NCBI RefSeq assembly: GCF_030694375.1
Contig: NZ_JAUXYL010000038.1
Location: forward strand, 248,001-312,000
Reading direction: 5' to 3'
Source: Algoriphagus sp.
Lineage (GTDB): Bacteria; Bacteroidota; Bacteroidia; Cytophagales; Cyclobacteriaceae
DNA: 64,000 bases
A program made the translations under genes and the position numbers. Shown one piece after another: positions 53,103 through 61,192 of this stretch. The notes below the pieces were generated by a model, which was not told where the DNA came from, ran no database searches, and saw only the letters and a list, made by a program, of their open reading frames with translations. Numbering within the stretch: the stretch's first letter is position 1; each line of letters begins with the position of its first letter.

Positions 53103-54002
53103 ATGTCAAACCTATTCATACCCAATCCCAAAGAAGCAGAATCGATCCACATCCTGAGGGAAGTGGCGGCGCAGTTTGAGCGTCCGGTTTTGCTTTTTTC
53201 GGGAGGAAAAGACTCCATCACCTTGGTGAGATTGGCTCAGAAAGCTTTTTTCCCCGCAAAAATTCCTTTTCCGCTTCTGCATGTGGATACAGGCCACAAT
53301 TTCCCCGAGACCATCGAGTTTCGGGACAAATTGGTTTCCGAATTGGGTCTGGAACTAATCGTGAGAAATGTGCAGGATTCCATCGATCAGGGCAAAGTTC
53401 GGGAGGAGCGCGGCCGCTATGCGAGCCGGAATACCCTACAGACGACCACTTTGCTCGACGCAATCGAGGAATTCAAGTTTGACGCTTGTATCGGTGGAGC
53501 AAGAAGAGACGAAGAGAAAGCCAGAGCAAAAGAGCGTGTATTCTCCGTGCGGGATGACTTTGGTCAGTGGGATGAGAAGAATCAGCGTCCGGAGCTTTTC
53601 GACATGCTGAATGGAAAAATTCATGTGGGTCAAAACGTCCGCGTTTTCCCTATTTCCAACTGGACTGAACTCGACGTGTGGGAGTATATCAAAACTGAAA
53701 ATATCGAGATTCCTTCGATTTACTTTGCGCATAAGCGCGAGGTATTCTTTCGTGACGGAATGATCTGGACTGCCAACGAGCATGTGTATAGAGAGCAGAC
53801 GGAGTTGGTGGAAGAGAAAATGGTCCGCTTCAGAACCGTCGGGGATATGACCTGTACCGCAGCTGTTCTTTCGGAAGCGGTGACCTTGGATGATGTAGTG
53901 GCCGAAATTCGGGACTCTACGATTTCGGAGCGAGGAGCTAGAATCGATGATAAGCGCTCTGAAGCAGCGATGGAGACGAGGAAAAAGGTTGGGTATTTTT
54001 AA
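53103..54002 (+). CDS. cysD: Sulfate adenylyltransferase small subunit
   Basis: Catalytic subunit that forms APS from ATP and sulfate together with CysN. SGGKDSITLVRLA (near residue 39), LHVDTGHNFPETIEF (near 61), CIGGARRDEEKARAKER (near 126) and GDMTCTAAVLSEA near the C-terminus. 299 residues, standard. cysN follows after 87 bases that hold another repeat (CTATGGACTATTGTCTATA). Confidence 0.96.
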   Translation: MSNLFIPNPKEAESIHILREVAAQFERPVLLFSGGKDSITLVRLAQKAFFPAKIPFPLLHVDTGHNFPETIEFRDKLVSELGLELIVRNVQDSIDQGKVREERGRYASRNTLQTTTLLDAIEEFKFDACIGGARRDEEKARAKERVFSVRDDFGQWDEKNQRPELFDMLNGKIHVGQNVRVFPISNWTELDVWEYIKTENIEIPSIYFAHKREVFFRDGMIWTANEHVYREQTELVEEKMVRFRTVGDMTCTAAVLSEAVTLDDVVAEIRDSTISERGARIDDKRSEAAMETRKKVGYF

Positions 54003-54089
54003 GTACAAAGTACCATGTACCAAGTACAAAGTATCTTTTCAACTCAGACATCTATGGACTATTGTCTATAAACTATTGACTCAAAAAAA

Positions 54090-55349
54090 ATGGACATACA
54101 AGGCAGAAAACTCATAAAAATCGCCACAGCAGGCTCAGTTGATGACGGCAAAAGCACGCTGATCGGGCGATTGCTATACGATACAAAGTCCCTCACTACT
54201 GACAAAATCGAAGCCATCGAACGCAGTTCCAGGCAACGCGGCTACGATTATCTGGATTTTTCGCTGGCTACAGACGGACTGGTGGCAGAGCGAGAGCAAG
54301 GCATCACGATTGACGTGGCACATATTTATTTCAATACCGAAAAGACCAATTTCATCGTCGCAGACACGCCCGGCCATGTGGAGTATACTCGGAATATGGT
54401 AACTGGAGCTTCGACTTCCAATGTGGCAATTATCCTGATCGATGCTCGCAAAGGGGTAATCGAGCAGACTTACCGACACTTCTTTATCAGCAACCTATTG
54501 CGCATTTCACATGTGGTAGTAGCGATCAACAAAATGGACTTGGTCGGATATGACGAGGATATTTATCTGAAAATCAAAGCTGATTTTGATGCGCTGGTGG
54601 AGAAAAGTGATTTCCGTCAGGAACAAATTACATTTATTCCGGTCTCAGCTTTGAAGGGTGAAAACATCGCCCGGAAATCCGAGCACATGCCTTGGTACCT
54701 CGGAAATACACTTTTGGATCATTTGGAGATTCTCGAACCTGCCGATTTACAGGAAAGTACCGTAGCGAGATTTCCTATTCAATATGTGATTCGACCAAAA
54801 ACAGAAGCATACCATGATTTTAGGGGTTTCTCTGGTAAACTCTACGGAGGAAGTCTGAAAGTTGGGGATGCTGTGACTGTGCTTCCATCCGGAAATGAAT
54901 CCACGATCAAAAGCATTCATTTCTTCGATCAGGAATTGGAGGAAGCGGCTCCCGGATCATCGATTGCCATCACCTTGGCGACAGAAGTGGATTGCAGCCG
55001 TGGGGATATGATTGTGAAAAGTGGTTTTGTGCCTAAAAGTGAGAAAACTCTTTCCGCCACCATTTGCCAAGTGAATAGCAAAGCATTGAGAGTGGGAGGA
55101 AAATATATTTTGCAACATGGAATCAATCGGGTTTTGGCAAAAGTCGATCAGATTGAAAGCAGAATTCACACCGATTTCACCGGAACAGAGGAAGCAGAAC
55201 AGCTCAAGTTGAATGATATCGGGCGGGTTCATTTCCGTCTGAGCAAACCGATCCACTTTGATTCCTATCATGACAATAAGTCGAACGGAAGCTTTATTCT
55301 GATCGATGAGGGAAGCTATGATACGGTTTCTGTTGGGTTTATTGAATAG
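54090..55349 (+). CDS. cysN: Sulfate adenylyltransferase large subunit (GTPase), no kinase domain
   Basis: EF-Tu-like GTPase that activates CysD. G1 AGSVDDGKST (near residue 14), G3 VADTPGHVEYTRNM (near 90), G4 INKMDLVG (near 148), and the beta-barrel domain II with YRVIRPKTEAYHDFRGFSG in part (PIQYVIRPKTEAYHDFRG). 419 residues: it lacks the C-terminal APS kinase found in CysNC fusions, in accord with direct APS reduction by CysH. Confidence 0.95.
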   Translation: MDIQGRKLIKIATAGSVDDGKSTLIGRLLYDTKSLTTDKIEAIERSSRQRGYDYLDFSLATDGLVAEREQGITIDVAHIYFNTEKTNFIVADTPGHVEYTRNMVTGASTSNVAIILIDARKGVIEQTYRHFFISNLLRISHVVVAINKMDLVGYDEDIYLKIKADFDALVEKSDFRQEQITFIPVSALKGENIARKSEHMPWYLGNTLLDHLEILEPADLQESTVARFPIQYVIRPKTEAYHDFRGFSGKLYGGSLKVGDAVTVLPSGNESTIKSIHFFDQELEEAAPGSSIAITLATEVDCSRGDMIVKSGFVPKSEKTLSATICQVNSKALRVGGKYILQHGINRVLAKVDQIESRIHTDFTGTEEAEQLKLNDIGRVHFRLSKPIHFDSYHDNKSNGSFILIDEGSYDTVSVGFIE

Positions 55350-55650
55350 TATCTAGATATCAGTATCAAGTATCAAGTACCCGAACTTCGATGTTCAATA
55401 TTCGATATTAAAATATTGAATATCGAATTCTGAAGTGGACGACGTCAAGTCATGCTGCTTCTCCGGAAGCGGCATTTAAAAAAAACTGAAATGCCATGAG
55501 TGGAGACACTCACGGCGGCATACAAGACTTCGCTATTCATTATTCGATGTTCGACATTCGATATTTAAAAATGATGAACACCGAATTTTGAATATCGAAC
55601 TCCGAAGATTGAAAACGAATGAAGAATCGATTTAATTAAAAAAGCACTAT
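55350..55650. repeat. Repeat-rich spacer before the sulfite reductase gene
   Basis: Three members of the GAACATCGAATGTTGAA family: 55386-55435 (a long imperfect inverted repeat of two opposed copies), 55527-55565 and 55576-55606. Also GCTTCTCCGGAAGCGGCA (55450-55470), a small palindrome family that recurs at 59384 and 59447. Such sequence would fold into strong hairpins in the mRNA. Confidence 0.6.
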
Positions 55651-55660
55651 CCCTATAGGG
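55651..55660. promoter_or_regulatory. Candidate operator CCCTATAGGG before the sulfite reductase gene
   Basis: Ten-base perfect palindrome, 16 bases before the ATG. The core shares CTATA and TATAGG with the palindrome upstream of the DUF2061-cysH promoter. It could be an Rrf2-type site giving the reductase gene separate control. Weak evidence because of its length. Confidence 0.35.
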
Positions 55661-55676
55661 AAAACCTATTGTAACC

Positions 55677-57776
55677 ATGCAAAGCTTCAGAACCGAACTG
55701 GAAAATCCGATTGTAGAAAGAGATATTCTGGAATTGGAACGAAAAATCGCCCTTTTCCGAGAGGGGAAAATCGATGAGGAAAAATTTCGCAGTCTGCGTC
55801 TTGCCCGTGGAGTCTATGGACAGCGGCAGCAAGGCGTACAGATGATCCGCATCAAACTGCCTTATGGGCGGGTAACATCCTCTCAGTTGCGAAGAATCTG
55901 CAAGGTTTCGGAGGAGTATTCCACAGGAAGGCTTCACATCACTACCCGTCAGGACATTCAGATCCACTACGTGAGTTTGGATCGGACTCCTGAACTTTGG
56001 GCCGAATTGGAGCGGGATGATGTCACCTTGCGAGAAGCCTGTGGGAATACGGTTCGAAATGTCACAGCATCCGAACTGGCAGGAATTGATCCCAAAGAGC
56101 CTTTTGACGTGACTCCTTATGCGGATGCCACTTTCCGATACTTTTTGAGAAATCCGGTTTGCCAGGAAATGGGCCGTAAGTTCAAAATGTCCTTTTCTTC
56201 TTCGGATGAAGACATTGCCTTGAGTTATTTGCATGATTTGGGCTTTATCCCAAAAGTGAAAATCGTTGATGGGAAAGAGGTTAGGGGATTTAAAGTTCTC
56301 CTAGGAGGTGGCTTGGGTTCTCAGCCCCGGCATGCGGATATGATTTCTGAGTTTGTTGAAACGGATCAGATTATCCCCTTCACCGAGGCATTGCTCAGGA
56401 TCTTTGACCGCCATGGAGAGCGCGCCAGAAGAAACAAGGCCAGAATGAAGTTTTTGGTGAAAGATCTGGGTGTCGAGGCGTTTTTGGATTTGGTAGAAAA
56501 GGAAAGAAAAGCATTGCCTTTTTCAAGTTTCCCGCTGGATTTTGAAGACTATGAGGCGGGGAAAACCCTTCCCAATCCCGAAAGTCCGACCCTCGAAAAA
56601 GAACCCGGGCTGGATTTTGAACTTTGGAAACTGACCAATGTACTGCCACAAAAGCAGGAAGGCTATGTAGCCATCGGAGTGAAAGTTTCTTTGGGGGATT
56701 TTTACATCGATCAAGCAAGAGCTCTATCGGATTTGGTGGAAAAATATGCGAATAACGAAGTACGGTTTACCCTTCGTCAAAACTTCCTGATCAGGGATGT
56801 GCGGGAGGACTTGGTTCCCTTTTTCTACCTAGAACTCCAGAAAATCGGACTTGGACAGCGTGGTTACAACACACTCGGTGATATCACTGCATGCCCGGGC
56901 ACAGATACTTGTAACCTTGGAATTGCAAGCTCTACCGGCATCGCAGTCGAACTTGAAAAAGTCATTTTGGAAGAATACCCCCAATACCTTCAAAACCGTG
57001 ATTTGGTCATCAAGATCTCGGGCTGCATGAATGCCTGCGGTCAGCACAACATGGCGCATATCGGATTTCAGGGAATGTCCATGAAATCGGGCAAAACCGT
57101 TGTGCCTGCGCTCCAGGTGCTGCTTGGTGGTGGAAATTTGGGCGATGGCAACGGGCGATTTGCCGATAAGGTGACCAAAGTTCCCAGTCGAAGAGGACCT
57201 CAGGCTTTGCGGGTTCTATTGGATGATTTTGAGAAAAATGCCGGAGGAAAAGACTTCCTGGGATATTATGATCGCCAAGGACAGATGTATTTCTATGAAT
57301 TGCTAAAGGAACTCAGTGATGCATCGACGGTGACTGAATCTGATTCTGTGGATTGGGGACACAATCAAGCCTATGAAGTTGCTGTTGGCGTAGGCGAATG
57401 TGCCGGAGTCGTGATTGACTTGGTGGCGACTTTACTTTTGGAAGCATTGGAAAAGCTGGATCAAGGTCAGGAAGCGCTGGAACAAGGCAGATGGTCAGAC
57501 AGCATTTACCACCATTATGCAGGACTGATCAACGCTGCCAAAGCGCTTTTGCTTAGTGAAGACACCAGCACCAACAGCTATGCGAATATTATTTCCCTTT
57601 TCGATGAGAAATTTGTCGAGACCGGAAAAATCAATTTGGAAGGCACTTTCGCTGAGAAAGTTTATCAGATCAATCAGTACGAACCGACTGAAGAATTTGC
57701 CATAGCTTATGCAAAACAGGCCATGGAAGTTTACAGCCTGCTCAAAACATACCGTGAGGAGGAAGTGGAGGCATGA
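55677..57776 (+). CDS. Siroheme sulfite reductase with C-terminal HEPN-like domain
   Basis: Reduces sulfite to sulfide with six electrons. Ferredoxin-type halves of the nitrite/sulfite reductase fold: LPYGRVTSSQLRRICKVSEE in part (IKLPYGRVTSSQ), HITTRQDIQIHYV (near residue 84), FTLRQNFLIRDV (near 363), and the 4Fe-4S/siroheme Cys: 406 and 412 (ACPGTDTCNLG), 450 and 454 (GCMNACGQHN). A normal enzyme would end near 555. It continues with about 140 residues, GLINAAKALLLSEDTSTNSY and other helices of HEPN type, with a single R-x6-H (RWSDSIYHH). 699 residues. Overlaps cobA by 4 bases (ATGA). Confidence 0.9.
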   Translation: MQSFRTELENPIVERDILELERKIALFREGKIDEEKFRSLRLARGVYGQRQQGVQMIRIKLPYGRVTSSQLRRICKVSEEYSTGRLHITTRQDIQIHYVSLDRTPELWAELERDDVTLREACGNTVRNVTASELAGIDPKEPFDVTPYADATFRYFLRNPVCQEMGRKFKMSFSSSDEDIALSYLHDLGFIPKVKIVDGKEVRGFKVLLGGGLGSQPRHADMISEFVETDQIIPFTEALLRIFDRHGERARRNKARMKFLVKDLGVEAFLDLVEKERKALPFSSFPLDFEDYEAGKTLPNPESPTLEKEPGLDFELWKLTNVLPQKQEGYVAIGVKVSLGDFYIDQARALSDLVEKYANNEVRFTLRQNFLIRDVREDLVPFFYLELQKIGLGQRGYNTLGDITACPGTDTCNLGIASSTGIAVELEKVILEEYPQYLQNRDLVIKISGCMNACGQHNMAHIGFQGMSMKSGKTVVPALQVLLGGGNLGDGNGRFADKVTKVPSRRGPQALRVLLDDFEKNAGGKDFLGYYDRQGQMYFYELLKELSDASTVTESDSVDWGHNQAYEVAVGVGECAGVVIDLVATLLLEALEKLDQGQEALEQGRWSDSIYHHYAGLINAAKALLLSEDTSTNSYANIISLFDEKFVETGKINLEGTFAEKVYQINQYEPTEEFAIAYAKQAMEVYSLLKTYREEEVEA

Positions 57777-58567
57777 GAACTACCATCAATCCAAAAGTAA
57801 CACTCGTCGGTGCCGGTCCCGGTGATCCGGAATTGATCACGCTAAAAGCGATTTTAGCACTGAATACGGCTGATGTAGTGCTTTATGACGCATTAATAGA
57901 CCCTGTTTTACTAAAACATGCCCCTGAGACGGCTTTGAAGATTTTCGTTGGAAAGCGGGTTGGAAAGCATTTCACTCCTCAAGAGGATACCAATCAACTT
58001 TGTGTGAGCCTTGCAAAAGAGCATGGTCATGTCGTAAGGCTGAAAGGCGGCGATCCCTTTGTCTTCGGTCGGGGTGCAGAAGAAATCGAATACATCGAGG
58101 CGTTTGGGATACCCACTGCTTTGGTTCCGGGAATTACTTCGGCAATTGCAGTTCCGGCTTCGGCGGGGATTCCCGTGACCAAACGTGGTGTGTCCGAAAG
58201 TTTTTGGGTGGTGACTGGGACCACTTCTTCGTGTGAACTCTCCCGTGATTTGGCTTTGGCCGCACAATCAACAGCTACGGTTGTGATCTTGATGGGCACC
58301 AAAAAGCTGGCTGAAATCGTGAAGGTTTACCAGCAATTTGGGAAATCAGACCTTCCAATCGCAATTATTCAAAGCGGAACCACTTCTGAAGAAAAGATTG
58401 TGGCCGGGTATATTTCCGACATTGAGCACAAAGCAAAAGAAGCCCAAGCCGAGGCTCCAGCGATAATAATTGTTGGGGAAGTTGTCAAAGAAAGTGTGAA
58501 ATTGGCGGAAGTGTATAGATTGGTCAGTAGGCAGTCCCAGTTTGCAGTAACCAGAAATCAATTGTAA
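57773..58567 (+). CDS. cobA: Uroporphyrinogen-III C-methyltransferase
   Basis: SAM-dependent enzyme making precorrin-2 from uroporphyrinogen III, needed for siroheme. Motifs: VTLVGAGPGDPELITLKA (near residue 9), DVVLYDALI (near 34), VVRLKGGDPFVFGRGAEEI (near 83) and VPGITSAIAVPASAGIPVT in part (near 116). 264 residues. Its translation is coupled to the sulfite reductase, which needs the cofactor. Confidence 0.96.
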   Translation: MRTTINPKVTLVGAGPGDPELITLKAILALNTADVVLYDALIDPVLLKHAPETALKIFVGKRVGKHFTPQEDTNQLCVSLAKEHGHVVRLKGGDPFVFGRGAEEIEYIEAFGIPTALVPGITSAIAVPASAGIPVTKRGVSESFWVVTGTTSSCELSRDLALAAQSTATVVILMGTKKLAEIVKVYQQFGKSDLPIAIIQSGTTSEEKIVAGYISDIEHKAKEAQAEAPAIIIVGEVVKESVKLAEVYRLVSRQSQFAVTRNQL

Positions 58568-58597
58568 TTGGCAATCCATAAGCGTCGAAAATCGTGT

Positions 58598-58639
58598 CAG
58601 GCTGAGCGCCTGCCTGTCGGTAGGCAGGGAGTCGAAGCC
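58598..58639. repeat. Composite repeat: CTGAGCG...GAGTCGAAG with an inserted palindrome
   Basis: CAGGCTGAGCG (58599-58608) and GAGTCGAAGCC (58629-58639) are the two halves of the GCTGAGCGAAGTCGAAGC element seen intact at 40876 and 53063. Between them lies a 20-base CCTGCCT...AGGCAGG palindrome (58609-58628) of the family at 30924. The insertion is clean. Confidence 0.75.
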
Positions 58640-58759
58640 ATATGAGGCAATATTTTCCGATAAATGAAATCTAGTTGAGCTTCCTAACCCTACCACATTC
58701 CAACCTTACAACCTTACAACTTTCTCAAATCTTGTATCTAATGTCTTGCTTCTAATAAA

Positions 58760-59344
58760 ATGAACCATCTCTACCCCATTTTCCTCAAAGTCCATGAACT
58801 CAATGTCCTGCTGGTCGGAGGAGGTTTTGTGGCTACGGAAAAGTTGGAATTTCTATTGAAATCTAGCCCAGAAGCACAAGTGACTGTGGTTTCAAAGGAA
58901 TTCAGACCGGAGTTTTTGGAAGTGGCGGCAAAAGCCGATACGGTAACTTTGATTGAGGATCTTTATCACGAAAAGTATCTTGGCGGTAAGCACATCGTCA
59001 TTGGGGCGACGGACAACAAGGCTGTTAATCAACAAATTCGTGATGAAGCCAAAGAGCGTTTTCTTTTGGTGAATATCGCTGACACCCCTGAACTCTGCGA
59101 TTTTTATCTGGGAGGAATTGTGACCAAAGGCAACTTGAAAATCGCCATCAGCACCAATGGCAAATCCCCGACTACTGCAAAACGACTGCGGCAACTGTTG
59201 GAAGAAGTGCTTCCTGAGGAAATCGATGACCTGCTGCTCAATCTGAATGCCTATCGTGAGACGCTCAAAGGCGACTTTGAATTCAAAGTGAAAGCGATGA
59301 ATGAGATTACGGAGGGATTGGTGAGGAAAGAGTCAAGAAGTTAG
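58760..59344 (+). CDS. Precorrin-2 dehydrogenase (siroheme synthase N-terminal type)
   Basis: Bifunctional-type enzyme half (CysG N-terminus/Met8 family) that oxidises precorrin-2 to sirohydrochlorin and inserts iron. LNVLLVGGGFVATEKLEFLL in part (near residue 14), VIGATDNKAVNQQIRDEA (near 74), DFYLGGIVTKGNLKIAISTNG in part (near 112) and SPTTAKRLRQLLEEVLP (near 134). 194 residues. With cobA it completes siroheme for the reductase. The 190-base gap to cobA contains repeats. Confidence 0.9.
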   Translation: MNHLYPIFLKVHELNVLLVGGGFVATEKLEFLLKSSPEAQVTVVSKEFRPEFLEVAAKADTVTLIEDLYHEKYLGGKHIVIGATDNKAVNQQIRDEAKERFLLVNIADTPELCDFYLGGIVTKGNLKIAISTNGKSPTTAKRLRQLLEEVLPEEIDDLLLNLNAYRETLKGDFEFKVKAMNEITEGLVRKESRS

Positions 59345-59507
59345 ACACAAGGCGCTAGACAAAGTGGCAAAAGTTGAACTGTTTCTCCAGAAGCCGCGGT
59401 TAGTTAAAAGCCAAAAATCACATTTTGTGTGCGGACCTCGTTGTGCTGCTTCTCCAGAAGCTGCACCATTTCATCTGTTTATAATTTGATTTTTAATGGC
59501 CATATGG

Positions 59508-59598
59508 AATGCCCCGGATAATCATTCCCCTGTGTGAGAATTTTTCTCATGGGCATTTCATTAAATCACATCTTATGTTCCGATTATGTGATTTTTTT
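59508..59598 (+). ncRNA. Structured element ending in a terminator-like hairpin
   Basis: Outer stem AATGCCC / GGGCATT (59508-59514 and 59551-59557), inner hairpin TGAGAA / TTCTCA (59535-59540 and 59544-59549), then stem AAATCACAT / ATGTGATTT (59563-59571 and 59586-59594) with a 14-base loop and a run of T (59592-59598). This could be a small RNA or an attenuator-like leader. It is 220 bases before metK. Structure by eye, no family known to me. Confidence 0.45.
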
Positions 59599-59775
59599 CA
59601 CGTTTTCGGCACATAAAGTGTGATTTTATAAAAAAAATGAAGAAAAATTCAAATCCTTAAAGACTGGCAAATGAATCTATTTACCAATCTTAAACTTTCT
59701 AGTAGTATAAGCGTCAAGTTTCGCTCAATATCCACCTGTCTTCCTTCATTAATTTTTTATTTCCCCCAGTTCCTG

Positions 59776-59783
59776 TAATTTTG
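59776..59783 (+). promoter_or_regulatory. Promoter -7 element of metK
   Basis: TAATTTTG, a full match to TAnnTTTG, 36 bases before the metK start. The expected -33 region is a T-rich stretch (59753-59758) without a perfect TTTG. Confidence 0.5.
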
Positions 59784-59818
59784 GGCTTCCTTTGAAAACG
59801 CATCAATAAACTAGCTAT

Positions 59819-61072
59819 ATGTCCTATTTATTTACCTCAGAGTCAGTGTCTGAGGGTCATCCTGACAAAATCGCTGACCAAATTTCCGACGCGCTGATTG
59901 ATAATTTTTTAGCCTTCGACCCCAACTCTAAAGTAGCTTGTGAAACGCTCGTGACCACCGGACAGGTTTTTTTGGCCGGGGAAGTCAAATCTGATATTTA
60001 CCTTGACGTGCAAAAGATCGCCCGTGATGTCATCAACCGTATCGGTTATACCAAAAGCGAGTACATGTTTGAAGGCAACTCCTGTGGAGTTCTCTCTGCA
60101 ATTCATGAGCAGTCCGCCGACATCAATCAGGGTGTGGAGCGTAAGAATCCTGAGGAGCAGGGCGCAGGTGACCAAGGGATGATGTTTGGTTATGCAACCA
60201 GCGAAACCGAAAACTACATGCCGCTTGCCTTGGATCTTTCCCACATGATCCTCAAAGAATTGGCGGCGTTGCGTAGAGAAAACAAGGACATCACTTATCT
60301 CAGACCTGATTCCAAGTCTCAAGTGACCATCGAATACAGCGACGATAATGTGCCTCAGCGAATCGATGCGATCGTGGTGTCTACTCAACATGACGACTTC
60401 GATGAGGAGGAAACCATGCTGGCAAAAATCAAAGCTGACATCATCAATATCCTCATTCCTAGAGTGAAAGCTCAATTGAAGCCGGAACTTCAGAAGTTAT
60501 TCACGGATGAGATCGTTTACCACATCAACCCAACCGGTAAGTTTGTGATCGGTGGTCCTCACGGGGATACTGGCTTGACCGGTAGAAAAATCATCGTTGA
60601 TACTTACGGTGGCAAAGGCGCACACGGTGGAGGAGCTTTCTCCGGAAAAGATCCATCGAAAGTTGACCGTTCTGCGGCTTATGCAACGCGTCACATCGCC
60701 AAAAATATGGTGGCAGCGGGTGTGGCTGATGAAATTCTGGTGCAAGTATCCTATGCGATCGGAGTTGCAAAGCCAATGGGAATCTACATCAATACTTATG
60801 GTACTGCCAAAGTAGAATTGAGTGATGGCGAAATTGCCAGAAAAGTGGAGTCTATCTTCGACATGCGTCCTTATGCGATTGAGCAGCGATTGAAGCTGAG
60901 AAATCCGATCTATGAAGAAACAGCCGCATACGGCCACATGGGCAGGAAAAATGAAGTAGTGAAAAAGACCTTTTACTCTCCATACAGAGAAGCTATCGTC
61001 AAAGAAGTGGAGCTTTTCACTTGGGAAAAGCTTGATTTCGTAGATCAAGTAAAGGCTGCCTTCGGGATTTAA
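59819..61072 (+). CDS. metK: S-adenosylmethionine synthetase
   Basis: Cytoplasmic enzyme making SAM from methionine and [23 protein letters not shown] in part (near residue 6), [15 protein letters not shown] (near 117), [19 protein letters not shown] in part (near 246), [19 protein letters not shown] in part (near 271) and [11 protein letters not shown] (near 295). 417 residues. It follows the siroheme/sulfide genes and uses their sulfur product indirectly. Confidence 0.98.
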   Translation: MSYLFTSESVSEGHPDKIADQISDALIDNFLAFDPNSKVACETLVTTGQVFLAGEVKSDIYLDVQKIARDVINRIGYTKSEYMFEGNSCGVLSAIHEQSADINQGVERKNPEEQGAGDQGMMFGYATSETENYMPLALDLSHMILKELAALRRENKDITYLRPDSKSQVTIEYSDDNVPQRIDAIVVSTQHDDFDEEETMLAKIKADIINILIPRVKAQLKPELQKLFTDEIVYHINPTGKFVIGGPHGDTGLTGRKIIVDTYGGKGAHGGGAFSGKDPSKVDRSAAYATRHIAKNMVAAGVADEILVQVSYAIGVAKPMGIYINTYGTAKVELSDGEIARKVESIFDMRPYAIEQRLKLRNPIYEETAAYGHMGRKNEVVKKTFYSPYREAIVKEVELFTWEKLDFVDQVKAAFGI

Positions 61073-61098
61073 GTCGATTTACAGTAGATATAGTGTCA

Positions 61099-61124
61099 AG
61101 CCCTGAAGCAATTCAGGGCTTTTT
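61099..61124 (+). terminator. Terminator of metK
   Basis: Perfect stem AGCCCTGAA / TTCAGGGCT (61099-61107 and 61112-61120), GCAA loop, then TTTT. Confidence 0.88.
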
Positions 61125-61157
61125 GCTTCCATACCTTTTGGGGAAAATTCTGAATTA

Positions 61158-61189
61158 TAACAAAAGCCCCGAATTTCTTCGGAGCTTTT
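61158..61189 (-). terminator. Terminator of the M1 aminopeptidase gene
   Basis: Stem AAAAGCTCCGAA / TTCGGGGCTTTT on the minus strand (one G:T pair) around a GAAA loop, ending in T. It faces the metK terminator and closes the convergent gene. Confidence 0.8.
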
Positions 61190-61192
61190 AGC

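Larger units (their letters stand above)
59345..59818. other. Spacer upstream of metK with hairpins
   Basis: 474 bases. First part: repeats (CTAGACAAAG; TTTCTCCAGAAGCCGC near 59384 and CTGCTTCTCCAGAAGCTGC near 59449). Middle: structured segment at 59508-59598 listed separately. Last 200 bases: AT-rich leader with the metK promoter element. I see no gene and no known SAM riboswitch pattern. Confidence 0.5.

Noticed and set aside
59345..59818. SAM riboswitch upstream of metK.
   Set aside because: I could not find the conserved cores of the SAM riboswitch classes I know; only generic hairpins are visible.
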